Below, piece by piece: positions 34,050 through 42,448 of a stretch of DNA of 64,000 bases. The position numbers were made by a program, and so were the translations under genes. Below the pieces are notes generated by a model. It searched no databases. It saw only the letters and a list, made by a program, of their open reading frames with translations, and was not told where the DNA came from. Origin of the DNA: CADEEX01 sp964577955 (GTDB lineage: Bacteria > Acidobacteriota > Vicinamibacteria > Vicinamibacterales > CAVVIG01); the NCBI GenBank assembly GCA_964577955.1, contig CAZOAZ010000035.1:3538-67537 (forward strand), in the 5' to 3' direction. Within the stretch, counting starts at the first letter, position 1. Each line of letters begins with the position of its first letter.

Positions 34050-34721
34050 TCACCGTCCGAAGATCAAACGGACACGCGCCGCGACGCCGCCCAGATCTTT
34101 TTCGCCCGTCAGCATCGAGAGCCCATCACGTCCGAGGATTTGCGGCACGTACGTGTACTGACCGTCGAATGCCAGCTGGAGCCGCGGCTTCCAGCGATGC
34201 TCGAATCCCAAGTTGCCGACGAAGCCCTGGTGCTGGCGCATCGACTCGTCGACGGTCCCGCGGTCCTGCACATAGGTGTACCAGCCGGCGCCGGCGGCGA
34301 TGTACCAGGCGTTCGTCGGGGAAAGCGGAAAGCGGCGGCCAATGGTCAACTCCGCCGGCAGCAGCGTCGCCGTGAACGGGACGCCGAGGTTGTAGACCTG
34401 ACCGTTCGCGACGTAGGCGCGCTCGCCTTCCCACTGCCAGGCCGACACGGTCGCCTCGGCGTAGAACCGCTCGAACAACCTGAACTGCGCGCCGCCGCCC
34501 ACGAATGGCTGCACCGGACTGGCAAACGTGGCGTCGAAGGTCCGCCGCGCGACGAACACTTCACCGGCACCGACAATGTACGGCCGGATGAACGGCAGCC
34601 GCGGCACCCGCGGCGCGGTCCGCGCCGGCGGCGGGTTCGGACCGCGTTGTGGTGCGGCCGTTTTCGGAGCACAGGCGCCGCCCAGCATCAGGACGGCCAG
34701 CGCGAGACCGAGTCGCTTCAT
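34050..34721 (-). CDS. Outer-membrane lipoprotein with beta-barrel pattern
   Basis: A 223-residue protein with a lipobox GGAC (Cys16), a Pro/Arg-rich linker (21-42), and a beta-strand-rich domain (45-223) ending IFGR, in the manner of small OmpW/OmpX-like barrels. I do not recognise a named family. It overlaps the upstream subtilase gene by 4 bases (ATGA), so both are co-translated. Confidence 0.7.
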   Translation of the reverse strand: MKRLGLALAVLMLGGACAPKTAAPQRGPNPPPARTAPRVPRLPFIRPYIVGAGEVFVARRTFDATFASPVQPFVGGGAQFRLFERFYAEATVSAWQWEGERAYVANGQVYNLGVPFTATLLPAELTIGRRFPLSPTNAWYIAAGAGWYTYVQDRGTVDESMRQHQGFVGNLGFEHRWKPRLQLAFDGQYTYVPQILGRDGLSMLTGEKDLGGVAARVRLIFGR

Positions 34722-36322
34722 CGAATCAATCCGAGGCCGCGCAGCGCCGAGCGCGCGTTGATCAACCCGTAGCCGAACACATCGTCGCGCCCGCGCGCGC
34801 CGAGATCGACGGCCGACGCTTTGAGGGCGGCCTCGACCGCCACCGGATCGGTGACGCCCTGCTGCATCAGGAGCGCCGCCAGTCCCGACACGTGCGGCGT
34901 CGCCATCGAGGTGCCGGTAAACCCGTAGTAGGCGAAGGCGTCGAAGCGCGGCGCCCGAAAACTCGCGAGCGAGGTGTAGGTTTCCACCAGCGTCAGATCG
35001 AGCGTCTGCTGGACGACGCCGCTGGGGCTGGTGAACCGCGACCCTCCGGGGGCGGCCAGTTCCATGTAGCTCCCGGTATTCGAGTACTCCGCATGGGTAC
35101 GCGCCGAGGTGACCGCGGCCACGGAGACAACGCCGTCGATGCGCGACGCGGCGTCGGCGTAGGTTTCCACGGGATTGCCTTCGGCGAACGCGTTCCCACC
35201 GGCGACGGCGATGAAGACCCCCCGTGACACCGCGTAGCGCATCGCGTCTTCGACCGCGAAGGCGCGCGGGCCGGAGCGGCCGAGGCTGATGTTGATCACC
35301 TTCGCGCCGTTGTCGGCCGCGTAGCGGATGCCGAGCGCCAGTGTCGCATCGGTGCCGAAGTTCGGCGAATTGAAAACCGCGTCCCAGACCGAGTCCAGCA
35401 CCTTGACCGGCATCAGCCGGACGTTGAACGCGACGCCGGCCGGACCGGTCCCGTCGTTGGTGGTCTGGCCGATCGTCCCGGCGACGTGCGTGCCGTGGCC
35501 GTCAAAATCCAGCGGCGCGTCGTCGTTCCAGATGAAGTCGCGCGGCGCCACGAAGCGGGTCAGTGGGGCGAGCTGAGGGGCCGCAGCGAACTGCACGGTG
35601 ACCTGGCCCAGCGCGGGAAACCGCGTGCCTGGCCCATCTGGAGGACCGACGAGCCCATCGCTGTCGAGCGAGAAGGCGTCCGCGCGCAGCACGTAAGTGG
35701 CCGCCTTGAACGCCATGCCGCTATCGAGCACCGCCACCGTGATGTTCGAGCCGGCGAGCGGCTGCAGATCCCAGGCGGCTTCGAGCTCGAGTTGCGTGAG
35801 ATTCCACTGAAGGCCTTGCTGATACAACGGATCGTTCGGGCGGAACGCTGCCCGGATGCGATAGGCCGGCTGCGCGTACTCCACTTCCGGACGCTGGCGG
35901 AAGGCTTCCGCGACCGCTTCGGCATCCTCGTCGAGGCCAATGTCGACGATGTCGAAGTTCGCGTACTCCGGCCGCGAGGCGACCGCATTTGCGCGTCCCA
36001 CCGCCGCCATCGCCGACAACCGCGTCGATCCGGTCTCGCCGTCGCGGAATTTGACAATCACGCGCCCCGGCACGTACGCCGCGCCCTCGGCGCCGACTCT
36101 CTCGCGCAAGCGGCTGTCGACCCGTACCGAATTCTTGATCCGCCGATCGTTCTCACTAGGGGGCGGGTCCGGCCGGTAGCCGCGATCGATGGCGGGCGGA
36201 GCGTAGTCGCCCAGCAGAAAGCGGGTCCAGGAGGTCTGGCCGGAGACCTGAGCGCTACAGATGACGGCCGCGGCCGCCACAGTGGTGGCGGCGGCCATCC
36301 AGGGGAAGCGGTTTGGTCTCAC
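34718..36322 (-). CDS. Secreted subtilisin-like serine protease (S8)
   Basis: A 534-residue exported protease. It has a signal peptide (1-29), an I9-type propeptide (about 82-158, VPGRVIVKFRDGE, VEYAQPAYR), and a catalytic domain with Asp200 (VAVLDSG), His276 (DGHGTHVAGTIGQ) and the Ser of GTSMATPHVSGLAALL. The triad is complete. An insert of about 70 residues lies between the Asp and His motifs. Start GTG 36322 lies 8 bases from a TAGAAT box and has no Shine-Dalgarno sequence. It is coupled to the outer-membrane lipoprotein, which could be its anchor partner or substrate. Confidence 0.93.
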   Translation of the reverse strand: MRPNRFPWMAAATTVAAAAVICSAQVSGQTSWTRFLLGDYAPPAIDRGYRPDPPPSENDRRIKNSVRVDSRLRERVGAEGAAYVPGRVIVKFRDGETGSTRLSAMAAVGRANAVASRPEYANFDIVDIGLDEDAEAVAEAFRQRPEVEYAQPAYRIRAAFRPNDPLYQQGLQWNLTQLELEAAWDLQPLAGSNITVAVLDSGMAFKAATYVLRADAFSLDSDGLVGPPDGPGTRFPALGQVTVQFAAAPQLAPLTRFVAPRDFIWNDDAPLDFDGHGTHVAGTIGQTTNDGTGPAGVAFNVRLMPVKVLDSVWDAVFNSPNFGTDATLALGIRYAADNGAKVINISLGRSGPRAFAVEDAMRYAVSRGVFIAVAGGNAFAEGNPVETYADAASRIDGVVSVAAVTSARTHAEYSNTGSYMELAAPGGSRFTSPSGVVQQTLDLTLVETYTSLASFRAPRFDAFAYYGFTGTSMATPHVSGLAALLMQQGVTDPVAVEAALKASAVDLGARGRDDVFGYGLINARSALRGLGLIR

Positions 36323-36330
36323 GCAGTGCG

Positions 36331-36336
36331 ATTCTA
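36331..36336 (-). promoter_or_regulatory. Candidate -10 box upstream of the subtilase gene
   Basis: TAGAAT on the minus strand, ending 8 bases before GTG 36322. Confidence 0.35.
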
Positions 36337-36449
36337 TGCGAGAAGCATGCCTCAGCGTGCCGGACGCGGCGAGACCACTTCGATGGCAACGGCGTGTCTG
36401 ACGGGTTACAGCAGCGTCACAGGAATCGGACAGACTGACTCGACTGCTG

Positions 36450-36701
36450 ATGGCTGGCCCGCACGCGCCTTCTGGGTTCGGCGATACGAAGCCCTGCGAT
36501 CAATGCGGCTGCCCTGCGATGCTGCTGTCGCGACAGGCACTCGAGGAAGTGCTGTCCACGCTCTCGCTCTTCGGCGCCGCACGCCTGAACGCACGGTATG
36601 GTCCGGCGTGGATCTGCTCGCACTGCGGCGGCTACGAGCCGGCGCCGGCGTCCAGCGACTCCTCGCCGCCCGGTCTTACAGGCAATACGCCGTCACGATA
36701 A
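36450..36701 (+). CDS. Possible small zinc-ribbon protein
   Basis: An 83-residue reading frame with CDQCGC (16-21) and CSHCGG (56-61), which could form a zinc ribbon, and a Ser/Pro-rich tail. No ribosome site is visible and its end overlaps a gene on the other strand, so it is only a candidate. The stretch 36337-36449 before it shows nothing else. Confidence 0.35.
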   Translation: MAGPHAPSGFGDTKPCDQCGCPAMLLSRQALEEVLSTLSLFGAARLNARYGPAWICSHCGGYEPAPASSDSSPPGLTGNTPSR

Positions 36702-36781
36702 CGGCTACCCCGATCAGGGCCGCCATCGCGCTCGCGATCATCGGTTCCCAGCGATCGACTCGTGGTACGGGATGAAACATG
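36677..36781 (-). CDS. Very small membrane protein, 34 residues
   Basis: ATG 36781 to TAA 36677 encodes 34 residues: a short basic start (FHPVPRVDRWEP), then one membrane helix (MIASAMAALIGVAVIVTAY). GGAGG lies 5 bases before the ATG. No function is known. Single-helix miniproteins of this kind often attach to larger membrane complexes. Confidence 0.5.
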
Positions 36782-36881
36782 TCCGCCTCCATGGCTTGTC
36801 CGGTCGATGAGCGGACGGTACGTGAATCGCCTTCCGAGTACAAGACCCGAATTCGTAAATTCAGCGTAAAGCGGTTGCCGC

Positions 36882-36887
36882 TATAAT
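36882..36887 (+). promoter_or_regulatory. Candidate -10 box
   Basis: TATAAT ends 12 bases before the GTG start of the MHS transporter gene. Confidence 0.45.
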
Positions 36888-36899
36888 CCAGCCGCTCCC

Positions 36900-38207
36900 G
36901 TGTCCAATACCCTGACCGAGATTCCTGAAACCGAACGCCGCCGACAGCTCGTGCGCGCCGTGGCCGCGTCCACGATCGGCACCACCGTCGAGTGGTACGA
37001 CTTCTTCCTCTACAACGCCGCCGCGGCGCTGGTCTTCCCGAAGCTGTTCTTCCCGAATCTCGATCCGTTCGTCGCGCAGGTGCTGTCGTTCGTGACGAAC
37101 TTTTTCGGGTTCGCCGCGCGGCCGCTCGGCGCGGCGATCTTCGGCCACTTCGGCGACCGCATCGGCCGCAAGGCGCTCCTCGTGACGACCATGGTGCTCA
37201 TGGGCGTCGCCACGACGGTCGTCGGCCTCGTCCCCTCCTATGCATCGATTGGCGTATGGGGCGCGGTTCTACTGACGCTCCTCCGCACGATTCAGGGAAT
37301 CGCGGTCGGCGGCGAATGGAGCGGGTCGGTGCTGATGGCGAGCGAATGGGCGGATCCCAAACGCCGCGGCTTCACCACCAGCTTCGCGCAGATGGGCGCG
37401 CCGCTCGGCCTCATCATCGCGAACGGCTCGCTGTCGTTGATGACGACGCTCGTGGACGAACAGGCGTTCCTGTCCTGGGGCTGGCGCGTGCCGTTTCTCG
37501 CCAGCCTGCTGCTGGTGGGTTTCGGACTCTGGATCCGTCTCGGCGTCCTCGAGTCGCCGGTTTTCGCGAAACTCAAGCAACGCGGACAGGTGCTGCACGC
37601 GCCGGTCGTGGCCGTGCTGCGGGACAACTGGCGGGAAGTCCTGCTGTCGACGCTCCTGCGCACCGGTCAGCTGGTCCCGTACTACATTTTCACGACCTAC
37701 ATCCTGAGCTACGGCGTCAACGTGCTCGGCCTGAGCCGCACGACGCTCCTCACCTGCGTCTCGCTCCGCTCATTCACGTCGGTCGCGATGATTCCGGCCG
37801 CCGGCCACCTGGCCGACTTGTACGGCCGCCGCAAGGTGGTCGCGGTCGGCCTGGTCGGGATTGCCATGTTCACCTTCGTCTACTTCCAGCTGCTGGAGAC
37901 GCGAGCGATTCCGCTCATCTTCCTGGCGATGGTGATCGATTCGCTCCTGCAGGATCTCCAGTACGCCCCGCAGGCGGCGCTGATCTCCGAGAACTTCCCG
38001 GCGTCGCGGCGCTACACCGGATCGGGCCTCGGCTATCACCTCGCCTCGATCACCGCAGCCGGTCCAGCACCAATCGTCGCGAGCTATCTCTACGACACCT
38101 ACCACACCCACCTGGCGATTTCGGCGTTTGTTGTCCTTAGCGCAGTCATCAGCCTCGCCACGTTGGTCGTGCTCAAAGACAACTCTGGAAAGTTTGATAA
38201 CCAGTAA
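36900..38207 (+). CDS. MFS transporter of the metabolite:H+ symporter (MHS) type
   Basis: A 435-residue, 12-helix carrier. The MHS signature TTVEWYDFFLYNAAAALVFPKLFFP (helix 1), GHFGDRIGRKALL, RTIQGIAVGGEWSGSVLMASEW and HLADLYGRRKVV are all present, as in ShiA, KgtP and ProP relatives. Such proteins import dicarboxylates, shikimate or betaines with protons, and the substrate here is unknown. The start is GTG 36900, with a TATAAT 12 bases upstream and no ribosome site. Confidence 0.88.
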   Translation: MSNTLTEIPETERRRQLVRAVAASTIGTTVEWYDFFLYNAAAALVFPKLFFPNLDPFVAQVLSFVTNFFGFAARPLGAAIFGHFGDRIGRKALLVTTMVLMGVATTVVGLVPSYASIGVWGAVLLTLLRTIQGIAVGGEWSGSVLMASEWADPKRRGFTTSFAQMGAPLGLIIANGSLSLMTTLVDEQAFLSWGWRVPFLASLLLVGFGLWIRLGVLESPVFAKLKQRGQVLHAPVVAVLRDNWREVLLSTLLRTGQLVPYYIFTTYILSYGVNVLGLSRTTLLTCVSLRSFTSVAMIPAAGHLADLYGRRKVVAVGLVGIAMFTFVYFQLLETRAIPLIFLAMVIDSLLQDLQYAPQAALISENFPASRRYTGSGLGYHLASITAAGPAPIVASYLYDTYHTHLAISAFVVLSAVISLATLVVLKDNSGKFDNQ

Positions 38208-38209
38208 CC

Positions 38210-38343
38210 AGTTGGTTCGAAGGGTTCGACGGGTTCGATCGGTTCGAAGGGTTCTCGGTTCATAGGTTCTCGAGACCGGTCGCGGCTTTTCAGAACCGAG
38301 AACCATTCGAACCCGTCGAACCTCTCGAACCCGTCGAACCAGC
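38210..38343. repeat. GGTTCGA / TCGAACC inverted word repeat
   Basis: The first half carries ggttcgaagggttcgacggg and related words. The second half carries the reverse complements (cgaacccgtcgaacc, tcgaacctc). The spacer could therefore fold into a long stem between the MHS transporter and GNAT genes. Confidence 0.9.
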
Positions 38344-38757
38344 ATGCCCATCCGCCAAGCCCGCCTCGACGACATCGAAGCCATGCACGCTATACGCGTG
38401 GCGGTTCGCGAGAACGTGCTCCGAGACCACTCGAAAGTGACGCCTTCGGACTATCTGGCGATGCTCGAAGCCCGCGGTCGCGGATGGGTGTACGAGCGGA
38501 ACGGAGGAATCGTCGGTTTCGGCATCGCCGAGCAGCTGTCCAGAAATATCTGGGCGCTCTTCGTCGCTCCAGGCTTTGAAGGTCAAGGCATCGGCGGGAC
38601 GCTGCTGCGAACGATGGTGGATTGGCTGAGGAGCCAGGGGCCAGGCTCGATCTGGTTGACGACAGAGGCTGGAACGCGCGCTGAGCGTTTCTATCGCTCA
38701 GCGGGGTGGCGGGAAGTTGGCCTTACCGAGAGTGGTGAGATTCGATTCGAACTGTAG
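38344..38757 (+). CDS. GNAT-family N-acetyltransferase
   Basis: A 137-residue acetyl-CoA-dependent transferase. Motif A, LFVAPGFEGQGIGGTLLRTMV, holds the pyrophosphate-binding loop, and the end (AERFYRSAGWREVGLTESGEIRFEL) is typical. The substrate is unknown. ATG 38344 is the first codon after the TCGAACC repeat and has no clear ribosome site. Confidence 0.9.
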   Translation: MPIRQARLDDIEAMHAIRVAVRENVLRDHSKVTPSDYLAMLEARGRGWVYERNGGIVGFGIAEQLSRNIWALFVAPGFEGQGIGGTLLRTMVDWLRSQGPGSIWLTTEAGTRAERFYRSAGWREVGLTESGEIRFEL

Positions 38758-38815
38758 AACCTAGAACCCAGAACCTCTCGAACCTTTCGAACCTCTCGAA
38801 CCTTTCGAACCGACT
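38757..38815. repeat. TCGAACC word repeat
   Basis: Tandem words (gaaccta, gaaccca, tctcgaacctttcgaacc) between the convergent GNAT and deoxyhypusine-synthase-like genes. Confidence 0.9.
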
Positions 38816-38816
38816 C

Positions 38817-39797
38817 CTACCACCCCAACACTCGAGCAAATATCAACGGCGCAACGATGGTGGCATCGGACTCGACGACGTATTTCGGTGTGTCGATGCC
38901 GAGTTTGCCCCAGGTGATCTTCTCGTTCGGAACGGCGCCCGAGTACGAGCCGTAGCTGGTCGTCGAGTCGGAGATCTGGCAGAAATAGCCCCAGAGCGGC
39001 ACGTCGGGCAGACGCAGGTCCTGGTGCAGCATTGGGACCACGCAGATCGGGAAGTCGCCGGCGATGCCGCCGCCGATCTGGAAGAAGCCGATCGAGGAGT
39101 CCGGCGCGGTGGCGCGATACCAGTCGGCCAGCGCCATCATGTACTCGATGCCGCTCTTGACCGTGTGGATCGACGAAAAGCGATTCGCCAGGCAGTGCGC
39201 GGCGTAGACGTTGCCGAGCGTCGAGTCTTCCCAGCCGGGCACGAAGATCGGCAGGTCCGCGTCCGACGCCGCCAGCAGCCAGCTGTCCTTCGGATCGATC
39301 TCGAAGAACGGTTCGAGCGTCTTCGCCCGCAGCACCCGATACAGGAATTCGTGCGGGAACAGCCGTTCGCCGTTCTGGTCCGCCTTCTCCCACTCCTTGA
39401 GCACGATGCGCTCGATCCGGCGCATGGCTTCCTCTTCCGGAATGCACGTGTCGGTGACCCGGTTGAGATGCCGTTCGAGCAGCCCCTGTTCGTCGCTCGG
39501 GGTCAGGTCCCGGTAGTGCGGAATCCGCTCGTAGTGCGAATGGGCGACCAGATTGAAAACGTCTTCCTCGAGGTTGGCGCCGGTGCAGCAGATCGCGTGG
39601 ACCTTGCCGCGGCGAATCATCTCGGCGAGGGAATTCCCCAGTTCGGCCGTGCTCATGGCGCCGGCCATCGCGAGCAGCATCTTGCCGCCGCGATCGAGAT
39701 GCCGGATGTAGGCGTCTGAGGCGTCTTTCAACGCGGCTGCGTTGAAATGCAGGAAATGCCGATCGATGAACGCCGTAATCGGACCGCGCGACGACAT
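38817..39797 (-). CDS. Deoxyhypusine synthase homolog
   Basis: A 326-residue member of the deoxyhypusine synthase family. In eukaryotes and archaea the enzyme modifies eIF5A using spermidine and NAD. Bacteria lack eIF5A, so bacterial homologs are believed to act in polyamine synthesis, for example of homospermidine. The catalytic Lys motif (ITWGKLGID), TGANLEEDVFNLV, GGGIAGDFPI and GSYSGAVPNE are visible. The human enzyme has Asp in the corresponding GSDSGARP, replaced here by Tyr, which suggests altered substrate contacts. ATG 39797 starts just before the fold. Confidence 0.85.
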   Translation of the reverse strand: MSSRGPITAFIDRHFLHFNAAALKDASDAYIRHLDRGGKMLLAMAGAMSTAELGNSLAEMIRRGKVHAICCTGANLEEDVFNLVAHSHYERIPHYRDLTPSDEQGLLERHLNRVTDTCIPEEEAMRRIERIVLKEWEKADQNGERLFPHEFLYRVLRAKTLEPFFEIDPKDSWLLAASDADLPIFVPGWEDSTLGNVYAAHCLANRFSSIHTVKSGIEYMMALADWYRATAPDSSIGFFQIGGGIAGDFPICVVPMLHQDLRLPDVPLWGYFCQISDSTTSYGSYSGAVPNEKITWGKLGIDTPKYVVESDATIVAPLIFARVLGW

Positions 39798-39828
39798 GGA
39801 GCCATAGCTTAGCGAAAACGGTGCGCGG

Positions 39829-39902
39829 TGCACAGTGCAAAGTGCACGGTGCAGGTGCGAAGTGCTTGGTGCACGGTGCGGCGTGGTGCGCGGTGCACGG
39901 TA
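39829..39902. repeat. GTGCACGGTGC word repeat
   Basis: Overlapping words ggtgcgcggtgcac, agtgcacggtgc and gtgcttggtgcacgg. The same family occurs at 44303-44371 and 59752-60052. Confidence 0.9.
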
Positions 39903-39925
39903 CGTCCTCGCTCAATGCGCTCGGA

Positions 39926-42259
39926 CTAGAAGCCGACCACGAGGTTGATCCGCGCGGTGCGGGGCAGCGCGGGATGCAGATGCACGTCGGCGATGCCGTC
40001 GGCCGGTTCACCGCGCAGGCGTGACGTGTAGTAGTAGTCGATGTCGCTGTCTTCGGCGTCGAGCAGGTTGAAGACGTCGACCGAGAGCCGGATGTTGCGG
40101 CCGATCTTGTAGCCGGCCTCGAGGTTGACGAGGCTGGTCGCGCGCGAACGGGTCGAGTCGTCTTCGATGAGCGCCCGCGGGCCGAAGTACCGCAGCCGCG
40201 CGCTGCCGAAGATGTTGCGCACGGAGTCGAGGGTGATCCCGCCGGAAATGACGGTCTCGACCGAGCCGGGAATCCGCTCCCCGGTCGGGTCGTCGTCGGT
40301 GAAGTGCGCATTCGACCAGGAGATGTCGCCGTCAAAGATCAGCCACGGCCGCGGCGCGTAGTAGTTGGCGACCTCCAGCCCGTAACGATGGCTCGGCCGG
40401 CCCGCTTCAGTCGTTCCGGCGTCGCCGACGAACAGCAGCTCGGAGTCGAGCGACAGGCTCCAGGCCGTGACGCTGGTCTGCAGATGCGGAATCGCCACGG
40501 TCCGGAAGCCGACTTCCGCGCCCGTGGCCCGCACGAGCGGCGTCACGCGATCGGCGAGATCGCCCGACGCCGCGTCGCGCGTCATCGCCGCGCCGCGCGC
40601 GTCGTTACTGTGAAAACCCATGCCCGCGTTGGCGTAGAGTTCGGTCCCGCGCCAGGGCCCGAGGACGACGCCACCCTTCGGGCTCGCAATACTGGAATAC
40701 ACCACGCCGCCGTTGGCCGGATCGTTCGAATCGACGTTGAACCGGTAGCCGTCGACACGGACGCCGGCGAGCGTCCGCAGCCACGGTACCCAGGCGGTCT
40801 CGTTCTGGCCGTAGAAGCCCGCGCTCGACTGCAGCACCGTGTCCTCGCGCACGGCGTCGAGAAGTCGACGGCCTTCCGTGTGGTACAGACCGACAGTGCC
40901 GATGTCGTCGTGTCGGAACTGGACACCGACCGTGTTCTGCGTCGACGCGCTCCCCCAGCGCGAGATCCGACGGTAGCTCGCCTTGGCGCCCGTGACCACG
41001 CGGTGATCGGCCTGATGGAACTGGTCACCGTGATCCGGATCGTCCAGGAAATACGTGAAATTCGAGAAGAGATTCAAGTCGTAGCCGATGCCGTACGCGA
41101 CCACTTTGGTGGCGGCGTTGTTCCGCGTCCGCTGCCACTCGAGCGACGCGCTGTAGCGATAGGTGTCGCCGCCATCGCTGGGATCGAGCGCGCCGAAACG
41201 GCCAATCAAATCGGATTCGATCGCTCGCAGCGGCACCTGGTCGGTCGAGTCCCACGTCGAGCGGTAGCCCATGCCGGTGATCGACAGGCTGCTCGCCGCG
41301 TCGCCGCGCGTATAGCGGAACAGGCCGTTCACCTTCCGGAATCGGTCGGGAACGTCCCAGGGCCCGTCGTTGTGTTCGACTTCAAGCGCGCCGAGCACGA
41401 TGCCGCTCCCGGCGGTCATTGAGCCTGCCGCGAACGCGCGCGCGAAGCCTTCGGCACCGCCGCCGATGCGTACGATCGGCTTCGGCAGCGAGTTCGTGTA
41501 GTTGATGTTGGCGCTGCCGGCGGTCGCGAAATCTCCCTGCTCGGCGAAGTACGGTCCCTTCGAGAACTGCACGCCGCTCACGAGCTCGGGAATCAGGAAG
41601 TTGAGGTCCGAGTAGCCGTGCCCGTGGCCGTGGGTCGGCATATTGACCGGCATGCCGGCGACCGTAGTCGCGAAGTCGGTTCCGTGATCAAGATTGAAAC
41701 CGCGCAGGTAGTACTGATTGGCCTTGCCTTCGCCACTGTGCTGACTGATCACGACGCCGGGAACCGTTTCAAGGACCTCGCCGGCGCGTTGGATCGGCCG
41801 CGCGTCCAGTTGCCGCGCCGTGATCGCGCCCTGGCTCGCCGACTGCGCCACGCCAATCAGACTCTCGGCCGGATTCGCCACGTCCGCGAGATTGGCGAAC
41901 GTCGTCTTCCCGGTCACCGTCACGTCGGCGCTGAGCGTGTAGTGGAGGACGATATCCAGGCGCGTCGCGGCGGTCACAGCGAGGTCCCGCCGCGCGCTGC
42001 CGAAGTTCACGAGCGTGACGCTGAGTGTGTACGGGCCCGGAGCCACGAGGTCGAAACCGTACCGTCCGGAGATGTCGGTACTCGCGACCAGTGGTGCGCC
42101 GCCAACACCGCGCAGTTCCACGACCGCTCCGGGGAGGACGCCGCCGGTTTCGTCTTTGATGGTGCCTCTGACCGAACCCGACTGAGCCTGGGCTGCCGCA
42201 CCGAAGAGTCCGGCCAGCACGACGCCGATTGCCAACCGCAAGGCGCGGTGCCGCAGCAT
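39926..42259 (-). CDS. TonB-dependent receptor, probable metal (zinc) uptake
   Basis: A 777-residue outer-membrane receptor. It has a signal peptide, a carboxypeptidase-regulatory domain (about 28-105), a plug (about 140-240, QYYLRGFNLDHGTDFATTVAGMP) and a barrel ending LVVGF. A His-rich plug loop PTHGHGHGYSDLNF (residues 208-221) is a plausible metal-binding site. It is divergent from an operon encoding ZnuACB-like proteins, hence the zinc suggestion, which is inference. ATG 42259 has GAGAGGG upstream. An upstream in-frame start would add 12 residues before the signal peptide. Confidence 0.85.
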   Translation of the reverse strand: MLRHRALRLAIGVVLAGLFGAAAQAQSGSVRGTIKDETGGVLPGAVVELRGVGGAPLVASTDISGRYGFDLVAPGPYTLSVTLVNFGSARRDLAVTAATRLDIVLHYTLSADVTVTGKTTFANLADVANPAESLIGVAQSASQGAITARQLDARPIQRAGEVLETVPGVVISQHSGEGKANQYYLRGFNLDHGTDFATTVAGMPVNMPTHGHGHGYSDLNFLIPELVSGVQFSKGPYFAEQGDFATAGSANINYTNSLPKPIVRIGGGAEGFARAFAAGSMTAGSGIVLGALEVEHNDGPWDVPDRFRKVNGLFRYTRGDAASSLSITGMGYRSTWDSTDQVPLRAIESDLIGRFGALDPSDGGDTYRYSASLEWQRTRNNAATKVVAYGIGYDLNLFSNFTYFLDDPDHGDQFHQADHRVVTGAKASYRRISRWGSASTQNTVGVQFRHDDIGTVGLYHTEGRRLLDAVREDTVLQSSAGFYGQNETAWVPWLRTLAGVRVDGYRFNVDSNDPANGGVVYSSIASPKGGVVLGPWRGTELYANAGMGFHSNDARGAAMTRDAASGDLADRVTPLVRATGAEVGFRTVAIPHLQTSVTAWSLSLDSELLFVGDAGTTEAGRPSHRYGLEVANYYAPRPWLIFDGDISWSNAHFTDDDPTGERIPGSVETVISGGITLDSVRNIFGSARLRYFGPRALIEDDSTRSRATSLVNLEAGYKIGRNIRLSVDVFNLLDAEDSDIDYYYTSRLRGEPADGIADVHLHPALPRTARINLVVGF

Positions 42260-42400
42260 GCCCTCTCTACGTGTCCCCGGCGACTCTGGATGCATAACGA
42301 GCGGCCCTTCGGACTCGCCGGGGCCGTCCTGAGCTGGTCGAAGGACGGCAGTCTATCGGCCGTCAGTCGCCGTTCGGCTGCGGCATGTTGTCGCACCACC

Positions 42401-42432
42401 CGGCACCCGGCACCCGGAACCCGGCACCGGGG
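42401..42432. repeat. CCCGGCACCCGG word repeat
   Basis: Words acccggcacccggcacccggaacccggcacc in the divergent gap between the TonB receptor and the RegB-like kinase genes. It is related to 33480-33509. Confidence 0.8.
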
Positions 42433-42448
42433 ATAATCTGTGGGCGCA

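Noticed and set aside
36450..36701. A confident call of a zinc-ribbon gene
   Set aside because: There is no ribosome site and it partly overlaps the opposite-strand small gene; kept only as a low-confidence candidate.
38761..40335. 524-residue frame antisense-like across the deoxyhypusine-synthase region
   Set aside because: Its composition is Arg/Ser/Thr-rich without domain patterns, and it conflicts with two real genes in the same strand.
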